Assembly: GCA_039889245.1 (NCBI GenBank)
Contig: JAZGVH010000002.1
Span: 3,286,001 to 3,350,000 of the forward strand
Length of the DNA: 64,000 nt
From: Dermatophilaceae bacterium Soc4.6
GTDB taxonomy: Bacteria; Actinomycetota; Actinomycetes; Actinomycetales; Dermatophilaceae
Direction: 5' to 3'
Shown here: positions 55,782 through 64,000 of the stretch, piece by piece
How positions within the stretch are numbered: position 1 is the first letter of the stretch
Layout of the letters: each line of letters begins with the position of its first letter
The notes under the pieces: generated by a model
Databases searched by the model: none
What the model was told of the DNA's origin: nothing
Seen by the model: the letters and a program-made list of their open reading frames with translations, nothing else
Translations under genes and position numbers: made by a program

Positions 55782-57464
55782 GTGGGCCATGTCGACGTCA
55801 ATACCGTCTCGTACTTCCTCCCTGACGGGCAGCCGCTGCTGGCCGAGGTCTCCCTGCGGGTGGGGGAGGGGGCCAAGGTCGCGCTGATCGGCCCCAACGG
55901 CACCGGCAAGACCACGCTCACGCGCATCGTGTCCGGCGACCTCGTGGCCGATGAGGGGGCCGTGACGCGCAGCGGGGGTCTCGGTGTGATGCGGCAGTTC
56001 GTGGGCCAGGTGCGTGATGAGTCGACGGTGCGTGACCTGCTGCTGACGGTCGCGACGGACAAGATCCGGAGCGCCGCGCACGCCATCGACCGCACCGAGC
56101 TCGCCATGATGGAGCACGACACCGAGTCGGTGCAGATGGCCTACGCCCAGGCCCTCGTCGACTGGGGTGACGCCGGCGGCTACGAAGCAGAGACGCTGTG
56201 GGACGTGTGCACGATCGCCGCCCTCGGCGTGCCCTATGAGAAGGCCCAGTGGCGCAAGGTCACCACCCTGTCGGGAGGCGAACAGAAGCGGCTCGTCCTC
56301 GAGTCGCTGCTGCGCGGCCCGGAGGAGGTGCTGCTGCTCGACGAGCCGGACAACTACCTCGACGTGCCGGGCAAGGAGTGGCTCGAGGCGCAGCTCGTCG
56401 CCTCGGCCAAGACGGTGCTCTTCGTCAGCCACGACCGCGAGCTGCTCGGCCGGGTCGCGACCCGCGTCGCGACCCTCGAGCCCGGCGCAGCGGGCTCCAC
56501 GCTGTGGGTGCACGCCGGCCCGTTCGCGACCTACTACGACGCGCGACGAGACCGCTTCGCCCGGCTCGAGGAGCTGCGGAAGCGCTGGGACGAGGAGCAC
56601 GCCAAGCTGAAGGCGCTCGTGCTGATGTACAAGACCAAGTCGGCCTACAACGACAGCATGGCCGCCCGCTACCAGGCGGCACAGACCCGGCTCCGCCGGT
56701 TCGTCGACGCCGGGCCACCGGAGGCGCTGCCGCAGCAGCAGCACGTGAGGATGCGCCTGACGGGTGGACGCACCGCCAAACGAGCGGTCGTGGCGCAGCG
56801 GCTCGAGCTCACCGGGCTGATGAAGCCCTTCGACCTCGAGGTCTGGTACGGCGAGCGGCTCGCTGTGCTCGGTTCCAACGGCTCCGGCAAGTCGCACTTC
56901 CTGCGGCTGCTCGCGGCCGGCGGGTCGGACCCCGACCTCGAGCACCGTCCGGTGGGTGACGTGCAGCCGGAGCGGGTGGCGCACACCGGCATGGTCCGGC
57001 TCGGCTCACGAGTGCGGCCCGGGTGGTTCGCCCAGACGCACGAGCACCCGTCCCTGCTCGGCCGCACCCTGCTCGAGGTGCTTCACCGCGGCGACGAGCA
57101 CCGGGACGGGAAGCCGCGGGAGCAGGCCGCCCGCGCCCTCGACCGCTACGAGCTCGCCCATGCGTCGGAGCAGACCTTCGACACCCTCTCGGGAGGGCAG
57201 CAGGCACGTTTCCAGATCCTGCTCCTCGAGCTCTCGGGGGCGACCCTGCTGTTGCTCGACGAGCCCACCGACAACCTCGACCTCGACTCGGTGGAGGCCC
57301 TGGAGGCCGGGCTGGCCGCCTTCGACGGGACGGTCGTCGCCGTCACCCACGACCGGTGGTTCGCGCGGTCCTTCGACCGCTTCCTCGTGCTCGGCGCCGA
57401 GGGCACGGTCTACGAGAGCGCGGACGCGGTGTGGGACGAGGGGCGGGTCGCGCGTCGGCGCTGA
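55782..57464 (+). CDS. ABC-F family ATPase
   Basis: This 560-residue soluble protein has two ABC ATPase domains and no membrane domain. Domain 1 has Walker A IGPNGTGKTTLT near residue 37, signature LSGGEQKRLVLE near residue 165 and Walker B VLLLDEPDNYLD. Domain 2 has Walker A GSNGSGKSHFLR near residue 367, signature LSGGQQARFQILL near residue 468 and Walker B LLLLDEPTDNLDL. A basic helical linker with KTKSAYNDSMAARY joins them. ABC-F proteins act at the ribosomal E site in translation or antibiotic protection. The second Walker A ends GKSH, where GK(S/T)(T/S) is usual, and the first Walker B has EPDNYLD, so the sites are not canonical. Confidence 0.88.
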   Translation: MGHVDVNTVSYFLPDGQPLLAEVSLRVGEGAKVALIGPNGTGKTTLTRIVSGDLVADEGAVTRSGGLGVMRQFVGQVRDESTVRDLLLTVATDKIRSAAHAIDRTELAMMEHDTESVQMAYAQALVDWGDAGGYEAETLWDVCTIAALGVPYEKAQWRKVTTLSGGEQKRLVLESLLRGPEEVLLLDEPDNYLDVPGKEWLEAQLVASAKTVLFVSHDRELLGRVATRVATLEPGAAGSTLWVHAGPFATYYDARRDRFARLEELRKRWDEEHAKLKALVLMYKTKSAYNDSMAARYQAAQTRLRRFVDAGPPEALPQQQHVRMRLTGGRTAKRAVVAQRLELTGLMKPFDLEVWYGERLAVLGSNGSGKSHFLRLLAAGGSDPDLEHRPVGDVQPERVAHTGMVRLGSRVRPGWFAQTHEHPSLLGRTLLEVLHRGDEHRDGKPREQAARALDRYELAHASEQTFDTLSGGQQARFQILLLELSGATLLLLDEPTDNLDLDSVEALEAGLAAFDGTVVAVTHDRWFARSFDRFLVLGAEGTVYESADAVWDEGRVARRR

Positions 57465-57482
57465 CCCGACCGTCGCCCACCG

Positions 57483-57942
57483 TCAGTCGTGGGTGACCCC
57501 GGAGAAGTGCTCGGGGTTGATGACCTCCCAGACGATCATCAGGACGGCACCGAGGGCCAGGGATCCGATGCCGAGCAGGATGATGCCGCCCAGCAGGGGG
57601 ATCAGCCCCTGCATGAGGATGTCGCGGGGCTTGGCCCACATGGTGTGCCGGTAGAACCACGCGCAGGCAAAGCCGGTGGGGCCGTAGTAGAAGGCGATGG
57701 ACACGGCACCCATCCACACGGTGGCGTCGGTGGGTCTGGGTGCTGGCTGCCGCCGAGGCCGGCACGCTGATCGGGAGCAGGTGCACCATGATCCATCCGA
57801 AGCTGCCACTGCCGAAGACCTCGGCGCCCATGGCAGCGAAGACGTCGTCCGCGTGGGCGTCGTTGCCGAGCCCGATGCCGTCGGTGCCGACACCGGCGAA
57901 GGCGATGGTCGCGACGGAGACCAGGGCGTAGGTCAGCGGCCC
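57483..57942 (-). pseudogene. Decayed APC-family amino-acid permease (C-terminal remnant)
   Basis: Two minus-strand frames together give pieces of an amino-acid permease. Bases 57942 down to about 57737 encode TYALVSVATIAFAGVGTDGI then VFGSGSFGWIMVHLLPISVP and ASTQT. After a frame change near 57735, bases down to 57483 encode TVWMGAVSIAFYYGPTGFAC, WFYRHTMWAKPRD, PLLGGIILLG, and the terminal IVWEVINPEHFSGV. Compared with my knowledge of the family, parts are missing after ASTQT, between the two expected AFY segments, and after GGIILLG. The N-terminal half is absent. It cannot encode a working transporter. Confidence 0.75.
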
Positions 57943-58093
57943 TGGGGGCGTGCTCACGCTCGCCGCCGTAGGCGTCTTCGCCTTCCAGGCGCACCAGCTG
58001 CGGTCGACCGACTCGGCGGCCGCCGCCCAGCTCGACGTGGAGGCGGTCAAGCGTGACGGCGTCGGGGAGGTCAGCGAGATCCGTCCGCTCTGA
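57932..58093 (+). pseudogene. Possible C-terminal fragment of a plus-strand membrane protein
   Basis: An open frame without a start reads GGVLTLAAVGVFAFQAHQLR then STDSAAAAQLDVEAVKRDGV and stops at 58091. A hydrophobic helix followed by a polar tail looks like the end of a transporter. The frame upstream is antisense to the permease remnant, so the rest is missing. It overlaps the 3' end of the winged-helix regulator by 23 bases on the opposite strand, as a convergent neighbour would. It could still be a chance frame. Confidence 0.3.
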
Positions 58094-58688
58094 GCTCACC
58101 CCCCAGGCTCTGCGGGAGGTTGTCCAGGTCGACGGGATAGGCGTAGGTGTAGACCGCGACCCGCTTGGCCCGTGGGTTGCCCTGCCCGACCCGTCGGTAG
58201 CGCGCCAGCACCTCCTCCACCTCGGTCCGCATGGCCACCAGCTGCTCCTTCGTCACGAGCGTGACGTGGTCGGCGAGCCCGAGGTGCTCGGCCCACTCGG
58301 GTGGCCACGAGGGCGCGACGTCGAGCCACTGCTCGGCCTTGGTGGCGAAGTGCCTCACATAGTCGCGCTCGATCCAGTCGAGGGACGCCGCCGCGTCGTC
58401 GTCGTCCTGCCCTCCCGTCCGCCACGAACGGGCCTCGCTCGCGGCGCTCCATACGCGCTCCTTGCCCCGGCCGGTGCCGGAGTCGACGACGAGCCCCACC
58501 GAGGCGAGCCGGCGCAGGTGGTAGCTCGTCGCGCCCGAGTTGGTGCCCAGCTGGCCCGCCAGGGTGGTCGCGGTGGCGTCTCCGGAGCGCCGCAGCGCAG
58601 CCAGGAGGCGCGACCGGAGGGGGTGGGCCAGGACCTTGGCGGACTCCTGCGGAGACGGGGGAGAAGAAGGCACCTGTGCACAATACAT
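58071..58688 (-). CDS. Winged-helix transcriptional regulator (ArsR-like)
   Basis: This 205-residue protein has an N-terminal winged helix-turn-helix: [20 protein letters not shown] near residue 15, the recognition region [20 protein letters not shown] near residue 43, and the wing [17 protein letters not shown]. The C-terminal part is helical and ends in a small segment with [11 protein letters not shown]. This layout is typical of HTH_20/ArsR-type repressors that control a neighbouring transporter. ATG 58688 is chosen because longer frames cross the rplM promoter region. The start codon lies inside three 13-bp operator-like repeats, which suggests autoregulation. The likely neighbouring transporter genes are now fragments. 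Confidence 0.82.
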   Translation of the reverse strand: MYCAQVPSSPPSPQESAKVLAHPLRSRLLAALRRSGDATATTLAGQLGTNSGATSYHLRRLASVGLVVDSGTGRGKERVWSAASEARSWRTGGQDDDDAAASLDWIERDYVRHFATKAEQWLDVAPSWPPEWAEHLGLADHVTLVTKEQLVAMRTEVEEVLARYRRVGQGNPRAKRVAVYTYAYPVDLDNLPQSLGGELRADGSR

Positions 58689-58713
58689 GTGCACAGATAA
58701 TTTGCACGAGGTG
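58675..58713. repeat. Three 13-bp direct repeats with palindromic TGTGCACA core
   Basis: TGTGCACAATACA, TGTGCACAGATAA and TTTGCACGAGGTG follow each other without gaps, starting at 58675, 58688 and 58701. They cover the start codon and the AT-rich -10 region of the winged-helix gene and look like its operator. Confidence 0.65.
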
Positions 58714-58791
58714 GGGCGAGGGGACCTCACCGTCCCCCGCCCGCTGCATCGCCGCAGGTCAGGGCCGGTATGACGCCTCGCCACCGGGGAT

Positions 58792-58820
58792 TTGGGCTGC
58801 TCGTCGGTCATCCGTAGACT
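58792..58820 (+). promoter_or_regulatory. Promoter of rplM-rpsI
   Basis: TTGGGC at 58792-58797 and TAGACT at 58815-58820 are separated by 17 bases, giving a leader of about 100 bases. Confidence 0.65.
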
Positions 58821-58927
58821 GGTCAGGTTGTGCCGGAGCCCCCCAGGGCTGGCGACGCCGAGCCGGACCCCATCGGGGAGCGGGCTCACGGCCGACGAGA
58901 CCACCATCCACACGAAAGCTGGACATC

Positions 58928-59371
58928 GTGCGCACCTACACCCCCAAGACCGGCGAGGCCGTTCGCGCCTGGCACATCATCGACGCCACGGACATCGTGC
59001 TGGGTCGCCTCGCGAGCCAGACGGCGATCCTGCTGCGTGGCAAGCACAAGGCGACCTACGCCCCTCACGTCGACATGGGCGACTTCGTCATCATCATCAA
59101 CGCCGAGAAGGTCGCCCTCACCGGCGCCAAGCTCGAGAAGAAGCTGTCCTACACCCACTCGGGCTTCCCGGGCGGTCTGCGGGCCACGTCCTACGTCCAG
59201 ATGCTGGAGAAGCACCCCACCAGGGCGGTCGAGAAGGCCATCCGCGGGATGCTCCCCAAGAACTCGCTCGCGAGCCAGCAGATCAGCAAGCTCAAGGTCT
59301 ACGCCGGCCCGAGCCACCCCCACGAGGCCCAGAAGCCCGTCCCGTTCGAGCTCACGCAGGTGGCGCAGTAG
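58928..59371 (+). CDS. rplM: 50S ribosomal protein L13
   Basis: This 147-residue uL13 is an early-assembly protein. It shows [38 protein letters not shown], and [20 protein letters not shown]. The GTG at 58928 gives the family start; the Shine-Dalgarno is weak (CTGGA). rpsI follows 51 bases later. Confidence 0.97.
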   Translation: MRTYTPKTGEAVRAWHIIDATDIVLGRLASQTAILLRGKHKATYAPHVDMGDFVIIINAEKVALTGAKLEKKLSYTHSGFPGGLRATSYVQMLEKHPTRAVEKAIRGMLPKNSLASQQISKLKVYAGPSHPHEAQKPVPFELTQVAQ

Positions 59372-59422
59372 GCTCCGGCCGGCTGCTCCGACGCTGAGAC
59401 ATCTAGACAAGGAACTTCCATC

Positions 59423-59929
59423 GTGTCTGACACCAACGACGTCGACGTCCTCGACACCGACGAGCCCGAGATCTCCGAGTACACCTCGCAGTCGGAGGGC
59501 CCGGTCGCCGGTGGCGAGCCCGCTCGCCGCCCGTCGGCCTCTGCCCCCGGCGCGGCCACCGGCCGCCGCAAGCAGGCCATCGCCCGCGTGCGCATCGTCC
59601 CTGGCACCGGCCAGTGGACGATCAACGGTCGCACCCTCGACGGCTACTTCCCCAACAAGGTCCACCAGCAGATCGTGGCCGAGCCCTTCACCGTGCTCGA
59701 GCTCGACGGTGCCTACGACGTGCTCGTGCGCGTCCACGGCGGTGGCCCCTCCGGTCAGGCCGGCGCCGTGCGCCTCGGCATCGCCCGCTCGCTCAACGGG
59801 GTCGATCCCGAGCTCAACCGTCCCACGCTGAAGGCGGCTGGCTTCCTGACCCGCGACGCGCGCGTGCCCGAGCGCAAGAAGGCCGGTCTCAAGAAGGCCC
59901 GCAAGGCTCCCCAGTACAGCAAGCGCTGA
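59423..59929 (+). CDS. rpsI: 30S ribosomal protein S9
   Basis: This 168-residue uS9 contacts P-site tRNA with its C-terminal tail ([10 protein letters not shown]), which is intact. The core shows [20 protein letters not shown] and [19 protein letters not shown]. The first 45 residues are an acidic then Ala/Pro-rich extension absent from E. coli S9 (130 residues). The start is preceded by AAGGAA. Confidence 0.97.
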   Translation: MSDTNDVDVLDTDEPEISEYTSQSEGPVAGGEPARRPSASAPGAATGRRKQAIARVRIVPGTGQWTINGRTLDGYFPNKVHQQIVAEPFTVLELDGAYDVLVRVHGGGPSGQAGAVRLGIARSLNGVDPELNRPTLKAAGFLTRDARVPERKKAGLKKARKAPQYSKR

Positions 59930-59987
59930 TCGGCGCCTGCGCCAGCAGGCCCCTCCCCAGCACCCACAGCTCCACCAGCACCACCAC

Positions 59988-60020
59988 GACGGCGGTCCGG
60001 GCACCCTCCGGGCCGCCGTC
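59988..60020 (+). terminator. Terminator after rpsI
   Basis: GACGGCGGTCCGG pairs with CCGGGCCGCCGTC through one G-U pair and a seven-base loop, and is followed by GTCGTTGCT. It lies only 33 bases before glmM. Confidence 0.65.
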
Positions 60021-60053
60021 GTCGTTGCTGGATGCCCAACGAAAGGCGACCTC

Positions 60054-61406
60054 GTGGCTCGACTCTTCGGCACGGACGGCGTCCGTGGCCAGGCCAACAC
60101 CGACATCACGGCAGAGCTGGCCCTCGACCTCTCGGTCGCGGCAGCCCACGTGCTGGCCGAGAAGGGTGAGTTCGTCGGCCATCGCCCGTCGGCCGTGGTC
60201 GGCACCGACGGGCGCGCCTCGGGGGAGTTCCTCTTGGCGGCCGTCATCGCTGGCCTGGCGTCCGCCGGAGTCGACGTGCTCGACGTCGGCGTGCTGCCCA
60301 CGCCGGCGATCGCCCACCTCACCGCCTCGCTCGAGGCCGACCTCGGCGTCGTCCTGTCCGCCTCGCACAACCCCATGCCCGACAACGGGATCAAGTTCTT
60401 CACCCGTGGCGGTCACAAGCTGCCCGACGAGCTCGAGGACGCCATCGAGGCCCGGCTGCGCGAGCCGTGGGAGCGCCCGACGGGGGCGGGCGTCGGCCGG
60501 GTGCGACGCCTGCACGACGGCGCCGAGCGGTATGTCACGCACCTCCTCACCGTGCTGCCGCACCGGCTCGACGGCGTGCACGTCGTGATCGACGCCGCGC
60601 ACGGGGCGGCCTCCCTGGTCTCGCCCGAGGTGTTCCGGCGGGCAGGGGCGCGGGTCGACGTCATCGGTGCCGAGCCCGACGGCCTCAACATCAACGACGG
60701 TCACGGCTCGACCCACCTGACACCGCTGCGTGACGCCGTGCTCGCGGCGGGCGCCGACCTCGGTATCGCCCACGACGGTGACGCCGACCGCTGCCTCGCC
60801 ATCGACGCCTCCGGCGAGGTCGTCGACGGCGACCAGATCATGGCGGTCATCGCCCTGGCCCTGAGGGAGCGTGGGGCCCTGAAGGACGACACCCTCGTCG
60901 CCACGGTGATGAGCAACCTCGGTATGCTCCAGGCGATGGCCCGGGAGGGCGTGACGGTGCGCCAGACGGCGGTCGGGGACCGCTACGTCCTGGAGGACAT
61001 GCGGGCCGGGGGGTACTCGCTCGGTGGTGAGCAGTCCGGCCACGTCATCCTGCTCGAGCACGGCACGACCGGCGACGGGGTGCTCACCGGGCTGCTGCTG
61101 GCGGCGCGGATGGCCCAGACCGGGCGCACGCTGGCCGACCTGGCCGGGGTCATGCGCCGCCTGCCGCAGGTGCTCGTCAACGTGCCGGGGGTCGACAAGG
61201 ACGCCGTCGACGGTGATGACGCCGTGCAGGCTGCGGTGGCGGCAGCCGAGGCCGAGCTCGGCACGTCCGGGCGTGTGCTCCTGCGCAAGTCCGGCACGGA
61301 GCCCCTGGTCCGCGTCATGGTCGAGGCCGCCGATGAGGCCCAGGCCCAGGCGGTCGCCGGCCGACTGGCCGAGTCGGTGCGCTCGCACCTCAGCCTGACG
61401 GTCTGA
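60054..61406 (+). CDS. glmM: Phosphoglucosamine mutase GlmM
   Basis: This 450-residue enzyme converts glucosamine-6-phosphate to glucosamine-1-phosphate for UDP-GlcNAc and peptidoglycan. It shows [20 protein letters not shown] at the start, the phosphoserine loop [18 protein letters not shown] near residue 100, metal-binding [13 protein letters not shown] near residue 240, sugar-binding GGEQSGHVI near residue 325, and phosphate-binding [15 protein letters not shown] near residue 410. The GTG start has GAAAGGCGA upstream. The rpsI-glmM order is common in Gram-positive genomes. Confidence 0.97.
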   Translation: MARLFGTDGVRGQANTDITAELALDLSVAAAHVLAEKGEFVGHRPSAVVGTDGRASGEFLLAAVIAGLASAGVDVLDVGVLPTPAIAHLTASLEADLGVVLSASHNPMPDNGIKFFTRGGHKLPDELEDAIEARLREPWERPTGAGVGRVRRLHDGAERYVTHLLTVLPHRLDGVHVVIDAAHGAASLVSPEVFRRAGARVDVIGAEPDGLNINDGHGSTHLTPLRDAVLAAGADLGIAHDGDADRCLAIDASGEVVDGDQIMAVIALALRERGALKDDTLVATVMSNLGMLQAMAREGVTVRQTAVGDRYVLEDMRAGGYSLGGEQSGHVILLEHGTTGDGVLTGLLLAARMAQTGRTLADLAGVMRRLPQVLVNVPGVDKDAVDGDDAVQAAVAAAEAELGTSGRVLLRKSGTEPLVRVMVEAADEAQAQAVAGRLAESVRSHLSLTV

Positions 61407-61421
61407 CGGCGGCCCGCGCCG

Positions 61422-61958
61422 TCAGGCGCGGCGCTCGAGCAGGCCCGTGTCGACGTCGTAGACGAAGCCTGCCACCAGGGCCTGCCCAGCGATGAGCGGG
61501 TGCTCGGCCAACGCGCGCACGTCGTCGCGCAGGGCGGCGACCTGGTCCTGCACGACGTGGAACTCCATACCCGGGTCGTCGACGCCCGCCGCGGAGGCGA
61601 CGCGGGCGGAGATCTCGGCCGCGGTGCTGCTGGCCACCGCGCACCGGGTGTGGGGCACCACGAGGATGCGCCGCACCTGCAGCAGGTTGACCCCGAGGAC
61701 CATCGCCTCGAGGGCGTTCGGCGTCAGACGGGCTCCGGGGTTGCGGATGATCTTCGCGTCTCCCGGCTCGAGCCCGATCATCCCGAGCGGGTCGATGCGC
61801 GAGTCCATGCAGGTGAGCATGCCGATGCCGGCGCGGGCGATGCCGTCGAACCCCGTCAGGCGGAAGTCGGCGCTGAACGCGGCGTTGGCGGTGAGGACGT
61901 CGTCGAAGTCGTCGACGTGATCGAGGTCGTCACCGAATGGCTCACTTGTGATGGACAT
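61422..61958 (-). CDS. Beta-class carbonic anhydrase
   Basis: This 178-residue enzyme interconverts CO2 and bicarbonate. Zinc ligands are visible: Cys and Asp/Arg in TCMDSRIDPLGM near residue 49, and His and Cys in VVPHTRCAVAS near residue 102. GDAKIIRNPGARLTPNALEA is the conserved segment between them. ATG 61958 with AAAGG upstream is used; an in-frame ATG at 61985 overlaps the fumarase stop (ATGA) and would add nine residues. Either way it is downstream of and probably cotranscribed with the fumarase gene. Confidence 0.92.
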   Translation of the reverse strand: MSITSEPFGDDLDHVDDFDDVLTANAAFSADFRLTGFDGIARAGIGMLTCMDSRIDPLGMIGLEPGDAKIIRNPGARLTPNALEAMVLGVNLLQVRRILVVPHTRCAVASSTAAEISARVASAAGVDDPGMEFHVVQDQVAALRDDVRALAEHPLIAGQALVAGFVYDVDTGLLERRA

Positions 61959-61981
61959 GGCGGCATGCCTTTCTGTGGACT

Positions 61982-63679
<1,698 letters not shown>

Positions 63680-63854
63680 GACGGTCTCCTCCTGGTGCTG
63701 ACGGCTGCGGACGGCGGGTCCACACCCGGTTGACTACCCTCCAGCGTAGCGATCTCGCCCTGTTCGTCCCGTTCCTGGGTGGTCACACCAACTCGATCCT
63801 GTTGTGGCACAACGCATCCCGAGTCACAGGGGGACGACAGGCCGGCGACAGGTG
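63680..63854. other. Intergenic region between the divergent fumarase gene and the right-edge gene
   Basis: No protein-like frame is seen. On the minus strand a TACGCT (63748-63743) could be the -10 of the fumarase gene, although no good -35 pairs with it. Confidence 0.35.
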
Positions 63855-63872
63855 CGTTACGGAACCGTTACG
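63855..63872. promoter_or_regulatory. GTAAC-type direct repeat, probable regulator site
   Basis: CGTTACG occurs at 63855-63861 and again at 63866-63872, an 11-base period. On the minus strand this reads GTAAC-N6-GTAAC, the kind of tandem site bound by OmpR-family regulators such as MtrA or GlnR in actinobacteria. It lies just upstream of a candidate -35. Confidence 0.45.
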
Positions 63873-63880
63873 TCAAACCC

Positions 63881-63909
63881 TTGCCTCGGCGTGTAAAAGC
63901 GTTTTTACT
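63881..63909 (+). promoter_or_regulatory. Promoter of the right-edge gene with internal palindrome
   Basis: TTGCCT at 63881-63886 and TTTACT at 63904-63909 are spaced by 17 bases. The palindrome GTAAAA-GCGT-TTTTAC (63893-63908) fills the spacer and -10, so it may be an operator. Confidence 0.45.
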
Positions 63910-63993
63910 GCTACTAACCCCCTCACCGCAGAGGGCCCGGTCCCCGCCCTCACCGGCGACGTCGCCGGGAGACTTCAAAGGAGAAGCACACGA

Positions 63994-64000
63994 ATGAATC
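63994..64000 (+). CDS. Start of a truncated gene at the right edge
   Basis: An ATG at 63994 follows a strong AAAGGAGAAG ribosome-binding site (63977-63986) and the promoter elements described above. Only Met-Asn and one further base lie inside the window, so the product cannot be identified. Confidence 0.6.

Noticed and set aside
63855-63993. Possible c-di-AMP (ydaO) riboswitch upstream of the right-edge gene
   Set aside because: The leader is only about 80 bases long and lacks the conserved riboswitch blocks.

Overview
This 64 kb window is high-GC chromosomal DNA from an actinobacterium, most likely a member of Micrococcales close to Intrasporangiaceae. That placement is inferred from the codon use, the frequent GTG and TTG starts, the short -10-only leaderless promoters, the zinc-binding forms of L33, S14 and L36 beside a zinc-free S4, and the gene order tRNA-Thr/tRNA-Met/rpmG/hadA/hadB/murB then tRNA-Trp/secE/nusG. 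Nearly everything is core housekeeping. I see no insertion sequence, phage, CRISPR array or rRNA gene.

Positions 1-5761 hold a carbon-oxidation block: the 3' end of a glycolate oxidase iron-sulfur subunit (glcF), a lactate/glycolate permease, and a tightly overlapping lutABC L-lactate oxidation operon. From 5.8 to 15 kb come a sugar epimerase family protein, two tRNAs, rpmG, an MFS exporter, the hadA/hadB dehydratase pair and murB. These are followed on the minus strand by a lipoprotein, an adenosine deaminase, an acidic DUF5709 protein and an aspartate aminotransferase.

From 15.1 to 33.8 kb lies the transcription and translation superregion: tRNA-Trp, secE-nusG-rplK-rplA, rplJ-rplL behind an L10-type leader, rpoB-rpoC, a minus-strand DUF2142 membrane protein, then rpsL-rpsG-fusA-tuf. 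Strong intrinsic terminators close the units after rplA, rplL, rpoC and tuf, and recognisable promoters restart transcription at rplJ, rpoB and rpsL. An M18 aminopeptidase, a DUF2785 gene and a DUF393 gene separate tuf from the S10 cluster.

From 37.2 to 54.2 kb the S10, spc and alpha ribosomal-protein clusters are continuous (rpsJ to rplQ, including secY, adk, map, infA, rpmJ and rpoA). Several ribosomal proteins carry long low-complexity or extra-domain tails; L17 and L29 are the clearest. The remainder holds a DinB-like protein, truA, an ABC-F ATPase, a decayed amino-acid permease, a winged-helix regulator with three 13-bp operator-like repeats, rplM-rpsI, glmM, a beta-carbonic anhydrase and a class I fumarase. 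At the right edge is the start codon of a truncated gene behind a promoter with GTAAC-type repeats.

I found no convincing new biological system. The points most worth a second look are the L17 C-terminal module, the structured S10 leader, the 13-bp triple repeat at the winged-helix gene, the chimeric pseudogene junction near 57.94 kb, and the promoter at 63.86-63.91 kb.
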